A stretch of DNA of 10,884 bases from Acidobacteriota bacterium (GTDB taxonomy: Bacteria; Acidobacteriota; Blastocatellia; Pyrinomonadales; Pyrinomonadaceae), in the NCBI GenBank assembly GCA_005790265.1, contig SXVE01000166.1:1-10884 (forward strand). Direction: 5' to 3'. The number at the start of each line of letters is the position of its first letter. The first letter of the stretch is position 1. Below, piece by piece: positions 1 through 7,901 of this stretch. A program made the translations under genes and the position numbers. Under the pieces are notes generated by a model. The model saw only the letters and a list, made by a program, of their open reading frames with translations. It ran no database searches and was not told the DNA's origin.

Positions 1-3000
1 GATCGAGCAGCGTTGAAGTTAAAATTCCGCCCAAAACGACAACAGCCAGCGGATGCAGTATTTCTTTGCCCGGTGCGTCAGCCGCAATCGCGAGCGGAAC
101 AAGCGAAAGTCCGGCGGTCAGCGCCGTCATCAAAACCGGAACCAATCTTTCGAGCGATCCGCGAATAACCATTCCCTCGGTGAAATTTTCGCCTTCTTCG
201 CGAATTAAATGCAGGTAGTGCGAAATCATCATAATGCCGTTTCTCGAAGTAATGCCGACCAATGAGATAAATCCGACCAGCGTCGCAATCGAGAAAACGC
301 CGCCGGATAAAAGCAGAGCGATAATCGCGCCGATTAAAGCGAGCGGAATGTTGATCATTACCTGCAAGGCGGAATGCCAATCGCCGAGAGCTTTGAGCAG
401 AATAAAGAAAATGGCAATGAGCGAAAAAATCGTCAGAACCGATAAAGTTCTGGTTGCCTGCTGCTGCGCTTCGAATTGTCCGCCGTATTCGACGAAATAA
501 CTTTCGGGCAGCTTTACCTGCGCGCCGATCCGCTCGCGCATATCGCCGACGACCGAGCCTAAATCGCGTCCCGCGACATTCGATTGAATAACGATTCGGC
601 GCTGCGTATTTTCGCGCAGAACCTGATTCGGACCGGGCAGATTTTCAATCGTCGCAACGGCGGAAACCGGAATTTGCGTGCCCTGCGGCGTATCAACAGT
701 CACGCTTCTGAGCGCATCCAGATTATTTCTGGCTTCGTCGGCAAAACGAACGACGACATCGAAGCGCCGTTGTCCTTCGACGGTTTCGGAGACGGTTCGC
801 CCGTTTAAGGCGGTTTCCAATGTTTCCGTGATTTCTCCGGCGTTTAACCCGTGCTGCGCCGCGCGCGCGCGGTCAACGTTAAAGCGAATTTGCGGAATCA
901 AAACCTGCTTTTCGATTGATACGTCGGTCGCGCCTTCGACGCCCGTCATCACGTTGCGAATCTCTTCGGCTTTAGAGCGAAGCGTTTGCAGATCATCGCC
1001 GAAAAGCTTGACGGCAATCTGCGCGCGAACTCCGGACTGCAAATGATCAATCCGGTGCGAAATCGGCTGCCCGACGCTCGTCGTGACGCCCGGTATGACG
1101 GCAAGTTTTTCTCTTATTTCTTCTAAAATAACTTCACGGTCGCGTGCCTCATCCTTTTTTAAGTCAACGTCAATTTCCGTGTAATGAACGCCTTCGGCGT
1201 GCTCGTCAAGTTCAGCGCGTCCGGTTCGGCGACCGGTTGAAATCACTTCCGGCACTTCGAGCAGAAGCTTTTCGGCAATCTGACCAATGCGGTTTGACTC
1301 GTAGAGGCTGGTACCGGGCTGCGCTTGAATATTCACCGTCAGCGTTCCTTCATTGAACTCGGGCAAAAAAGCTGTGCCGACAAAAGGCAGTGTTCCAACA
1401 GATATTAAAAACAATGCGCTTGCCGCGCCGATTACCAGCCACGGATGGTGCAGCGTGCGGCGAAGAAGTTTTTCGTCCCACTTTTTTAGGAATCGGACTA
1501 AAAAACCTTCCTTTTCCTCGTGCATCGCTTTCATTTTCGGCAGCAAATACGAAGCCAGCACCGGAGTCACCGTGAGGCTCACGAAAAGAGAAGCGACAAG
1601 CGCCGTGATGTAAGCCAAACCAAGCGGAGCAAGCAGTCTGCCCTCGACTCCGGTCAGCGCAAAAAGCGGGATAAAAACCAGCGCGACGATAATCGTCGCG
1701 TAAACGATACTCGAGCGGATTTCTAATGAAGCGTGATATATAACTTCGAGAGTCGGGCGCGGATCGGCGAGTTTTCTGTTTTCCCGAAGGCGGCGAAAAA
1801 CATTTTCGACGTCAACAATAGCATCGTCAACCAACTCGCCGATTGCCACTGCCAAACCGCCCAAAGTCATCGTGTTGATTGAAATATCAAAAGCTTTCAA
1901 AATCAAAAACGTGATCACAAAAGATAAAGGAATCGCCGTTAGGGTAATGAAAGTCGTGCGGAAATTCAGCAGAAATAAAAACAGCACGATGATGACCAGA
2001 ATCGCACCGTCGCGCAGCGCTTCAATAACGTTATCAACCGATGTTTCGATAAAGTTCGCCTGCCGAAATAGATTGGGATTAATCTCGACATCATCGGGAA
2101 GACTGATTTGCAGTTCTTTGAGCGCGGCATCTATTTTCTCGGTCAATTCGAGCGTCGAAGTGCCCGGCTGCTTCTGAATAGACATAATCACGGCGGGCGT
2201 CGCGTTCGATCCGGCATCGCCGCGTTTGATGCGGGCGCCGAACTCCACATTCGCCACGTCGCCGATTTTTATTGCCGTGTTGTTACGGTAAACGACAACC
2301 GTGTTTTTAAGTTCCTCGACCGAATAAAAACGTCCCAGGTTTCTCACCAAATACTCTTGTGATTGAGCGTCTATAAAACCGCCGGTCGAGTTTGTATTGG
2401 ATTTTTCGAGAGCCGCCGTAACTTCTTCGATCGTAACCCGGAATTGAGTGAGTTTTTCCGGCGTGACCAATACCTGATACTGTTTAACTCCGCCGCCGAT
2501 ATTGATGACCTGCGCGATTCCGGGAATGGTTAGAAGCCGCGGTCTAATCGTCCAATCTGCGAGAGTGCGCACATCGAGCGGATCGGTTTTTCCCGACTTT
2601 GAGCGCACGGAAACGAGCAGAATTTCGCCCATGATCGAGGAAATAGGCGCTAAGGAAGGCGTCAAGTTTGGCGGAAGCTGTTCGCCGGCTTGCGCGAGCT
2701 TTTCGGCAACGAGCTGACGATTTCGATAAACGTCCGTTCCCCAATCGAACTCGACGTAGATAATCGAAAGCCCGATGCCGCTTTGCGAGCGCACGCGCGT
2801 GACGCCGGGAACGCCATTCATCGCCGTTTCAATCGGAAACGAAACGAGCGTTTCGACTTCTTCCGGCGCCAGCCCTTCGGCTTCGGTCATGATCGTAACC
2901 GTCGGCTTATTAAGGTCGGGCAAAACGTCAACCGGCAGATTGAATGCGACGTAACCGCCCCACGCCAACAAAAGGGCAGCGATTGCCACGACGAGCAATC

Positions 3001-3037
3001 GGTTTTGCAAAGACCATTTAATTACTGCATTCAACAT
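1..3037 (-). CDS. czcA: CusA/CzcA-family heavy-metal efflux RND pump, C-terminus cut by window edge
   Basis: This is the inner-membrane proton-driven pump of a tripartite heavy-metal exporter. The minus frame stays open from the ATG at 3037 to the left edge, giving 1012 codons with no stop; relatives are about 1030-1060 residues, so only the last few dozen are missing. Residues 1-33 are a short cytoplasmic start plus TM1, followed by the family signature VDVLPDLNKPTVTI near residue 36. TM4 carries the proton-relay motif GELVDDAIVDVEN, with D404, D405 and E411 matching D405/E412 of CusA. Two large periplasmic loops and the second TM bundle follow. In my remembered alignment, the CusA metal-binding Met573/Met623/Met672 correspond to Asn569, Tyr619 and His665 here, so Cus-type Cu(I)/Ag(I) binding is doubtful and the metal cannot be named. 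The gene is last in the operon, 62 bp after the DUF305 gene. Its ribosome-binding site is weak and lies beside a small hairpin. The symbol denotes the family, not a proven substrate. Confidence 0.96.
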   Translation of the reverse strand, partial: MLNAVIKWSLQNRLLVVAIAALLLAWGGYVAFNLPVDVLPDLNKPTVTIMTEAEGLAPEEVETLVSFPIETAMNGVPGVTRVRSQSGIGLSIIYVEFDWGTDVYRNRQLVAEKLAQAGEQLPPNLTPSLAPISSIMGEILLVSVRSKSGKTDPLDVRTLADWTIRPRLLTIPGIAQVINIGGGVKQYQVLVTPEKLTQFRVTIEEVTAALEKSNTNSTGGFIDAQSQEYLVRNLGRFYSVEELKNTVVVYRNNTAIKIGDVANVEFGARIKRGDAGSNATPAVIMSIQKQPGTSTLELTEKIDAALKELQISLPDDVEINPNLFRQANFIETSVDNVIEALRDGAILVIIVLFLFLLNFRTTFITLTAIPLSFVITFLILKAFDISINTMTLGGLAVAIGELVDDAIVDVENVFRRLRENRKLADPRPTLEVIYHASLEIRSSIVYATIIVALVFIPLFALTGVEGRLLAPLGLAYITALVASLFVSLTVTPVLASYLLPKMKAMHEEKEGFLVRFLKKWDEKLLRRTLHHPWLVIGAASALFLISVGTLPFVGTAFLPEFNEGTLTVNIQAQPGTSLYESNRIGQIAEKLLLEVPEVISTGRRTGRAELDEHAEGVHYTEIDVDLKKDEARDREVILEEIREKLAVIPGVTTSVGQPISHRIDHLQSGVRAQIAVKLFGDDLQTLRSKAEEIRNVMTGVEGATDVSIEKQVLIPQIRFNVDRARAAQHGLNAGEITETLETALNGRTVSETVEGQRRFDVVVRFADEARNNLDALRSVTVDTPQGTQIPVSAVATIENLPGPNQVLRENTQRRIVIQSNVAGRDLGSVVGDMRERIGAQVKLPESYFVEYGGQFEAQQQATRTLSVLTIFSLIAIFFILLKALGDWHSALQVMINIPLALIGAIIALLLSGGVFSIATLVGFISLVGITSRNGIMMISHYLHLIREEGENFTEGMVIRGSLERLVPVLMTALTAGLSLVPLAIAADAPGKEILHPLAVVVLGGILTSTLLD

Positions 3038-3047
3038 TTAATTTACC

Positions 3048-3060
3048 GCGTTCATAACGC
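3048..3060 (-). promoter_or_regulatory. Small perfect hairpin just upstream of the pump start codon
   Basis: GCGTT and AACGC form a perfect 5-bp inverted repeat around a 3-base loop. It ends 10 bases before the pump ATG, where a Shine-Dalgarno sequence would be expected. No good Shine-Dalgarno is present between the hairpin and the ATG (only GCGGT). In the mRNA it could affect pump translation or mark a processing site, but arms this short also occur by chance. The role is inference. Confidence 0.3.
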
Positions 3061-3099
3061 ATAACAAATGCCGAGATTTAGATTCTCAGCGGTGCGAAA

Positions 3100-3828
3100 T
3101 TATTTACTCCAATTTTTTTTCCAGTCCGCCATCATTTTAATTTCGGATTCCTGCGCTTTTATGATCTGGTTCGCCAGCGTTTTAATTTCCGGATGTTCCG
3201 CTTTCGCGAGAGCTTCTTTTGCCATCTCGACGGCTCCGACGTGATGCGGTGTCATCATATCGAGAAAAAGAACGTCGAATTCCGTGCCGGTTGCTGTTTC
3301 CATTCGTTTCATTTCATCGCCCATCATCATTTTCATCGAGTCCGCCATGCCGCGCATTTCCATATTTTTGGCAGGGCGTTTTCCCGCATACCACTGCTCG
3401 CGCCAATCTTTCATCTGCGCGATTTCTTTTTTCTGGTCGTCAATAATTTTTTGCGCGAATTTTTTGAGTTCGTCGTTGCTCGACTTCATTAATGCGATCT
3501 GCGCCATCTCGACCGCTCCTTCGTGATGAGCCGCCATCGTGTCAATAAACTGCAAATCGAACGGCGCGCTCGCGGCGTCCGGATCACTCGTCATCGCGCC
3601 GTGATTCATTCCGGACATATCATGACCGTTAGCGTTCATCGCCATATTCGACGGCGACGACGACATCGAATTACTGTGACCAGCCATATTCATATTCGAC
3701 GTGTGGCTGCTGTTTCCCGAGTGAGCGGTATTCGAATGTCCGGCGTTTTGACAAGCACCGGCAAAAACCGCCAACCCCAATGCTAAAACCGCCAAGGCGG
3801 ACAATTTAATGTTTTTGTCTGAATTCAT
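3100..3828 (-). CDS. DUF305 (CopM-like) metal-binding lipoprotein with Met/His-rich N-terminal segment
   Basis: This 242-residue exported protein belongs to the DUF305 family, whose studied member CopM binds copper in the cyanobacterial periplasm. Residues 1-25 are a signal peptide ending in FAGAC, a plausible lipobox with Cys26 as the lipidated residue. Residues 30-80 form a low-complexity linker dense in His, Met, Ser and Asn, a typical soft-metal-binding composition. Two DUF305 units follow, with motifs DTMAAHHEGAVEMA (His101-His102) and DMMTPHHVGAVEMA (His195-His196). Between them lies a Met-dense stretch, residues 156-176. Each half ends in a similar DW..-W helix, so the domain is an internal duplication, as usual for the family. 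The start is supported by AAGGAG at 3834-3839, five bases before the ATG. It lies between the cupredoxin gene and the pump and probably buffers copper or a similar metal outside the inner membrane. Confidence 0.93.
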   Translation of the reverse strand: MNSDKNIKLSALAVLALGLAVFAGACQNAGHSNTAHSGNSSHTSNMNMAGHSNSMSSSPSNMAMNANGHDMSGMNHGAMTSDPDAASAPFDLQFIDTMAAHHEGAVEMAQIALMKSSNDELKKFAQKIIDDQKKEIAQMKDWREQWYAGKRPAKNMEMRGMADSMKMMMGDEMKRMETATGTEFDVLFLDMMTPHHVGAVEMAKEALAKAEHPEIKTLANQIIKAQESEIKMMADWKKNWSK

Positions 3829-3833
3829 ACGAT

Positions 3834-3839
3834 CTCCTT
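3834..3839 (-). promoter_or_regulatory. Ribosome-binding site of the DUF305 gene
   Basis: The minus strand reads AAGGAG, five bases upstream of the ATG at 3828. It is the best Shine-Dalgarno match in the operon and fixes the start of the DUF305 gene. It suggests this accessory protein is translated more strongly than its neighbours, whose sites are weaker. Confidence 0.8.
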
Positions 3840-3893
3840 TTTTCTGATACTTTCTCTGCTGATAAAAATCTTTAATTTGTTTTTTAATTATTC

Positions 3894-5177
3894 TCAGTTG
3901 GCGATGATTTTGCCTTTCATCATGTCCATTCCGCAGCTGAAGGCGATTTCGCCGGAATTTTGAGGAGTAAACTCGACGAGCACAACTTCGCCGACCGGGA
4001 GTTTCCTGTTGATATTCAATTTGGAAAAGACGACCTCGCCGCCGCAGTTATTTGCGTCTGAACGATAGAATGCGAGTTTCACCGGTTTATTCTTTTCGAT
4101 CTTGATTTCCGAAGGTTCATATCCTTTGCTGCTGACCGTAACTTTAACGGCACCAGCCGGCACGAAGTCGTTTTTAGCCGCTGCTTTAGTTTTGCCTTCC
4201 GCCGCCCGAACGATGAAAGGAACGGTGATAACTTTGCCGCCGCGCTGAAACTGCGCCCAAACTTTGTACAATCCGGTTCGCGGAAATGCGGTGTGTGCCG
4301 AAACTTGGGAAGCGCTCGGTCGGTTCGTTATCACTTTCGTTTCCGAATGACTGTGATTGTCGGCATTATGTTCCGCCGCTTTTTTATCTGCCGCTTTTTC
4401 GGCGCTGTGTTCTCCGCCGCTCATTTTTTCGTGATCGCTTTTCGACATCGGATGCGCGTGAACAAAATCTTTCATGTCTTCGCTGACGATGACGAAATGG
4501 GCGAGCTCTCCGAGATAATTCTGCAAATCGGCAGCAGGCTTTCCGCTCGCTGCGTCAAAAGCCTGAAAATTGAGCATCAATTCCTGACCGGCTTTAATTT
4601 CACCGTCGGAATTCATTACTACTTTCAGTCCTTCGACGGTTTTTTCGAGTTTTTGATCGGGCACGAGCGGAATTTCGGCGCGTTCGGTTCCCGCGACTTT
4701 GACGTCAATCCGTTCAACCACCTGCGCGGCGGCTTGCGGCGTAAAATCGGCGTAAAGACGATACTCGCCGCCGTTCGGAAAATTGTGCTGAACACGATAA
4801 CTGCCGTCCGCCTGCTGTTCGGGATGAACGTGATAAAATTCGGCTAAATCTTTCGAGACGATGAGCAGATGCATCGGTTTTTCGTGAACGATTTGCAGAT
4901 CCTTAACGGTTGTTCCCCGATTGTCCTTGACGGTTAAAACCAAAGTCGTCGGCACTCCGGCTTGAATCGTTCCCGGCTCGCTTTTGTAATCAACGCGAAA
5001 ACCCGGATGCGAATCAATCGCCACCGATTCATTTCCGCCGGCTGAGTGCTTGCCGTCAAAATTCAAACCGCTTGATTGCTCAACGGTTTTACTCGTCACC
5101 GAATTACTGCAAGCGGTTGTAAACGCCGCGAAACCTGAAAATATAAAAATTGTTCCAAAAATAAATAACTTTCTCAT
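3894..5177 (-). CDS. Lipoprotein with two HxHP-type domains, His-rich insert and C-terminal cupredoxin domain
   Basis: This is a 427-residue predicted lipoprotein: residues 1-22 are a signal peptide and Cys23 follows FTTA. Two related beta-rich modules come next. The first has MHLLIVSKDLAEFYHVHPE (residues 102-120) and ends in a GGEYRLYADF strand. The second has HFVIVSEDMKDFVHAHP (227-243) and ends in TGLYKVWAQF. The second carries a His/Lys/Glu-rich insert at about 246-280. Residues 335-427 form a cupredoxin-like domain with NCGGEVVF (Cys378) and FSCGMDMMKG (Cys415, Met417, Met419/420), typical of periplasmic copper cupredoxins in metal-efflux loci. It probably binds and passes copper to the exporter; this is inferred from domains and context. 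An in-frame GTG at 5186 would add three residues, but it lies inside the Shine-Dalgarno sequence, so the ATG at 5177 is preferred. Confidence 0.9.
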   Translation of the reverse strand: MRKLFIFGTIFIFSGFAAFTTACSNSVTSKTVEQSSGLNFDGKHSAGGNESVAIDSHPGFRVDYKSEPGTIQAGVPTTLVLTVKDNRGTTVKDLQIVHEKPMHLLIVSKDLAEFYHVHPEQQADGSYRVQHNFPNGGEYRLYADFTPQAAAQVVERIDVKVAGTERAEIPLVPDQKLEKTVEGLKVVMNSDGEIKAGQELMLNFQAFDAASGKPAADLQNYLGELAHFVIVSEDMKDFVHAHPMSKSDHEKMSGGEHSAEKAADKKAAEHNADNHSHSETKVITNRPSASQVSAHTAFPRTGLYKVWAQFQRGGKVITVPFIVRAAEGKTKAAAKNDFVPAGAVKVTVSSKGYEPSEIKIEKNKPVKLAFYRSDANNCGGEVVFSKLNINRKLPVGEVVLVEFTPQNSGEIAFSCGMDMMKGKIIAN

Positions 5178-5182
5178 TATCC

Positions 5183-5188
5183 TCACCT
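5183..5188 (-). promoter_or_regulatory. Ribosome-binding site that decides the cupredoxin-lipoprotein start
   Basis: The minus strand reads AGGTGA, five bases before the ATG at 5177. The alternative GTG start at 5186 overlaps this site and has no purine-rich site of its own upstream. The site lies in the 18-bp gap after the adaptor stop codon. Confidence 0.6.
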
Positions 5189-5195
5189 AGAATTA

Positions 5196-7205
5196 TTAAG
5201 CTGCCGGTTGAGTCGCGCGAAGCTGGTAAACGCCTTCGGTGACAACTCTGTCGCCTTCTTTTAAGCCTGATTTAACTTCGTAAAAATCCGCGCCTTCGGC
5301 ACCAAGAACAACCGGGCGTTTTTCAAAGTTCTCGCCGCCCGAAAAAACGAACACGAAGGTTTGTCCCTGATCGCTAACAATTGCCGTTTTCGGAACGGCG
5401 ACCACCTGCGCGTTGCCGCTCGTGTCAATGGTGACCTCAACGAAATTTCCGTCGCGCAACCTGTTGAGCGGATTAATAACTTCGTAAATCACCGCTACGG
5501 CGCGCGTGTTCGGATCAACCGCCTGACCGATTGAGACTAATCTTCCGTCGCCGTCCGCCGTGCCGATGGTGTAAACCTCGCCCGACAAAGCCGGAGATGT
5601 GAAACTCGCTCTGGTTGATTCGCGGACGACGGGCAAGTCTTTTTCAAAAACCTGAGCTTCGATCAAAACGGTTGACAGATTAACGATTGAAAGCAGCTCG
5701 GTTCCCGACTCGACTTGCTGACCGCTCGTTGCTTTTATTTCGCTGACCGTTCCCGTCACCGGAGCCGTCAAAGGAAATGAGCGCGCCGGTTGATTAACTC
5801 GCGCGGCGCGGAATACATTCTGTCCGGCGTTCGCCGCTTTGATCTGGTCGCCTAAAAGTTTGACTTGCTGATCGGCGGAAGCGATTTCCTGCTCGGCAAC
5901 TTGAACCGCAGTCAACGCTTCTTCAACTCGCCGCCGCGGTGCCGCTCCGACTTCGACCAGATTTTCCGAGCGCTTTAATTCTCGCTGAGCCTGCGCGAGA
6001 CGCGTGCGAGCCTGACTTGCTGATGCCCGCTGCTGCGATTGCTGAGCTTGGAGCGCGAGCGCGCTGTTTCTCAACTCAAGCCGCCTTGCTTCTATTTCGC
6101 GCTGCTGCGCTTCGACTTCCAATCTTTGAGATTCGAGTTCGGTCTGCCCGGAAACGTCGAGAATTTGCTCGACCGTACCGATTTGCTCGCCGCGACTGAC
6201 CGCCGAGCCGAGCGATAATCCCTGCCGCAGACTGATTCGTCCTGCGACCGGCGGAACGACAACGGCGCGAGCATCGGGACGAACGCGGACGACGCCGGTC
6301 GTCTTTAAGCCGCTCGTAATTTGTTTGACGGAAACCGGTTCGGTCTTGATACCGAATAAAATCTGCGATTCTTTCGGCACGGTTAATGTCGTTTGCAGCG
6401 CGCCCGGCGCGCTTTCAGCGGGTAGCGAGGCTTGCGGGTCGGTTCCCACGGGCGGCATCGCTGAAGCCGCTCGCACCTTTCGCGGCGGCGTGAGGTAAGC
6501 AAGCGCGAAAATGCCGAGCGCAAACGCCAAAACCGCGGCAAGTGCGCTGGCGGTTAGTTTTCGCGAATTTTCTTTGAAATTGCCGCCTTTTTTATGAACC
6601 GACAGATAAACAGCACCGAAAGCTCCGGTCGTAAGTAAGAGTAAAAGAGTTAATCCAATCCAAAAAGTCCAGTTAATTGCGGAATTAACGACGCTCAGCG
6701 GAAAATCAACCGGGAAATTTCGTTTGTCGGCAGTCGTAACATTAAAAACGACTTTGTAGTTACCGGTGCTGTTAAATTCATAGGCGGTTCGGTAAAATCC
6801 CTTCTCGAACGTTGTCGGCAAATTACCTGCGACAATTGCTCCTTCAGCGGTTGTCACATCCATCGCAACGGCTGCATCTTCAATCGAAACGGGACCTCCG
6901 CCTCCGAAACCTCCTTCAACATTTTCAGCCAGATGAAAAGCAAACTGGGAGATTTCGCCGGTTCGCGGATCCGACGGCGTTCGTTCAAGCCGGGCGTTAA
7001 ACTGACCGACATCCGTTACCAGGTTGCGTTCAGCTCGCGCGATTGTCGCCGTTCCTTTTCCGGTCTGCGTTGAAATCGTCGCAGCCGTCGGTTTATCTTT
7101 GCTGTGATCTTCGCCTTCGTGCGCTAAAACGCCGAGAGTGAAAACGCTCAGCAAAATAGCAGAGAGAATGAAGACAGATGTTTGTAAATTAAACCTGAAT
7201 CTCAT
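5196..7205 (-). CDS. RND periplasmic adaptor (CusB/CzcB type) fused to an N-terminal HEGEDH membrane-anchored domain
   Basis: At 669 residues this adaptor is far longer than usual (about 350-450) because of an added N-terminal module. Residues 1-28 are a signal peptide ending VLA, so the mature protein would begin HEGEDHS (His29). Residues 50-172 form a predicted beta domain. TM segments at about 178-203 and 217-239 flank a short basic cytoplasmic loop. The adaptor follows: first lipoyl half about 300-345, a long Gln/Arg/Glu-rich coiled-coil hairpin about 353-460, second lipoyl half about 477-512 (PVTGTVSEIKATSGQQV), then the beta barrel and membrane-proximal domain to 665. It should bridge pump and outer-membrane channel. 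Only three Met are present (residues 1, 115, 250), so the Met metal site of CusB is absent. The N-terminal module resembles the protein at 9467-10102. The start lies four bases beyond the preceding stop, with only a weak AAGAAA, suggesting translational coupling. Confidence 0.95.
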   Translation of the reverse strand: MRFRFNLQTSVFILSAILLSVFTLGVLAHEGEDHSKDKPTAATISTQTGKGTATIARAERNLVTDVGQFNARLERTPSDPRTGEISQFAFHLAENVEGGFGGGGPVSIEDAAVAMDVTTAEGAIVAGNLPTTFEKGFYRTAYEFNSTGNYKVVFNVTTADKRNFPVDFPLSVVNSAINWTFWIGLTLLLLLTTGAFGAVYLSVHKKGGNFKENSRKLTASALAAVLAFALGIFALAYLTPPRKVRAASAMPPVGTDPQASLPAESAPGALQTTLTVPKESQILFGIKTEPVSVKQITSGLKTTGVVRVRPDARAVVVPPVAGRISLRQGLSLGSAVSRGEQIGTVEQILDVSGQTELESQRLEVEAQQREIEARRLELRNSALALQAQQSQQRASASQARTRLAQAQRELKRSENLVEVGAAPRRRVEEALTAVQVAEQEIASADQQVKLLGDQIKAANAGQNVFRAARVNQPARSFPLTAPVTGTVSEIKATSGQQVESGTELLSIVNLSTVLIEAQVFEKDLPVVRESTRASFTSPALSGEVYTIGTADGDGRLVSIGQAVDPNTRAVAVIYEVINPLNRLRDGNFVEVTIDTSGNAQVVAVPKTAIVSDQGQTFVFVFSGGENFEKRPVVLGAEGADFYEVKSGLKEGDRVVTEGVYQLRATQPAA

Positions 7206-7209
7206 TTTC

Positions 7210-7857
7210 TTAGTGCGTGTGCGCGGCGCCGAACAGTGTCTGCATCGTCATCGAGTCTATTCGAACCGCCTGAGCAATCGCTTTGGCGGTCGCTTCGTCA
7301 ACGCCGTTTGCTTTCAAATCACCGCCAACCTGAAATTTATCGTCATGACCTTTTCCGGCAAACTGCGTTAAAAAAGCTCCCGGAACGCCGTCAGCGCGCA
7401 CTTCCTTAATGGCGGGCATTCCTTCACGGTTTTCATAAACGACGATTACTTCTTTGCCGTTAGCTTTGACGATTGTTGCCGCACCGACTTGTTTGCGCGC
7501 TCCGCCCGCTGACGAAAACGCGAGATAAGAATGGTGATCGGTGTCAGGAACTTTTCCGCCGGTTTCTTTCTCGATATTGGCAACGGCGTCTTTCGGAATA
7601 TCCTTATGCTGCTTGGTAAAACTCTGGGCATCGGCAAACGCCGCTTTCACCGCCGCCGGTGTTTCATCCGCAGTTGTGGTGTGATTTCCTCCGGCATTTG
7701 TGACGACTGCCGTGCCGGTGTTTGCCGCTGCTTGATTCGCTTGCGTTGTACCGGCGCCAGCGGCGGTGGTCGCCGTATTTGTTGCCGTCGAACAGCCCAT
7801 TGCCGTTAAGCCGAGACCCACGCTTAAAACTATCGCCGAAATTGTTGTTTTGCTCAT
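7210..7857 (-). CDS. Lipoprotein with FMN-binding-domain-like C-terminal region
   Basis: This is a 215-residue predicted lipoprotein. Residues 1-21 are a signal peptide ending LTAMG, with Cys22 as lipidation site. A Thr/Ala/Asn-rich linker runs to about residue 65. Residues 66-210 are a folded domain of uncertain identity. The part AFLTQFAGKGHDDKFQVGGD (161-180) followed by ATAKAIAQAVR resembles the tail of FMN-binding domains (PF04205; RnfG/NqrC-like), where F-L-x-Q-F-x-G-K precedes an SGAT motif and a helix. The flavin-linking SGAT is not conserved here (GVDEAT), so covalent flavin attachment is unlikely. His108-His109 and a C-terminal HTH (His213, His215) could bind metal. It sits between the channel and adaptor genes, so it probably belongs to the exporter, perhaps as a redox or metal-handling accessory. 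That it is a lipoprotein is well supported; the FMN-like call is tentative. Confidence 0.85.
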   Translation of the reverse strand: MSKTTISAIVLSVGLGLTAMGCSTATNTATTAAGAGTTQANQAAANTGTAVVTNAGGNHTTTADETPAAVKAAFADAQSFTKQHKDIPKDAVANIEKETGGKVPDTDHHSYLAFSSAGGARKQVGAATIVKANGKEVIVVYENREGMPAIKEVRADGVPGAFLTQFAGKGHDDKFQVGGDLKANGVDEATAKAIAQAVRIDSMTMQTLFGAAHTH

Positions 7858-7865
7858 TGTTCTTT

Positions 7866-7871
7866 TTCCTT
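7866..7871 (-). promoter_or_regulatory. Ribosome-binding site of the FMN-like lipoprotein gene
   Basis: The minus strand reads AAGGAA, eight bases upstream of the ATG at 7857, in the 44-bp gap after the channel gene. It supports the chosen start, which also gives a normal lipoprotein signal peptide. Confidence 0.6.
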
Positions 7872-7901
7872 CGAGTTTTTTTTGTTTATTAAAAATTGCT
7901 A

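Noticed and set aside
678..1046. Plus-strand frame of 122 codons
   Set aside because: It lies wholly antisense to the RND pump gene, has no recognisable domain and is typical of shadow frames.
3829..3893. Internal promoter or terminator between the cupredoxin and DUF305 genes
   Set aside because: The 65-bp gap is AT-rich, but no paired -35/-10 boxes or GC-rich hairpin with a T-run were found.
4293..4847. Plus-strand frame of 184 codons
   Set aside because: It is antisense to the cupredoxin-lipoprotein gene. Its Phe/Arg-rich composition mirrors the codon pattern of the real gene.
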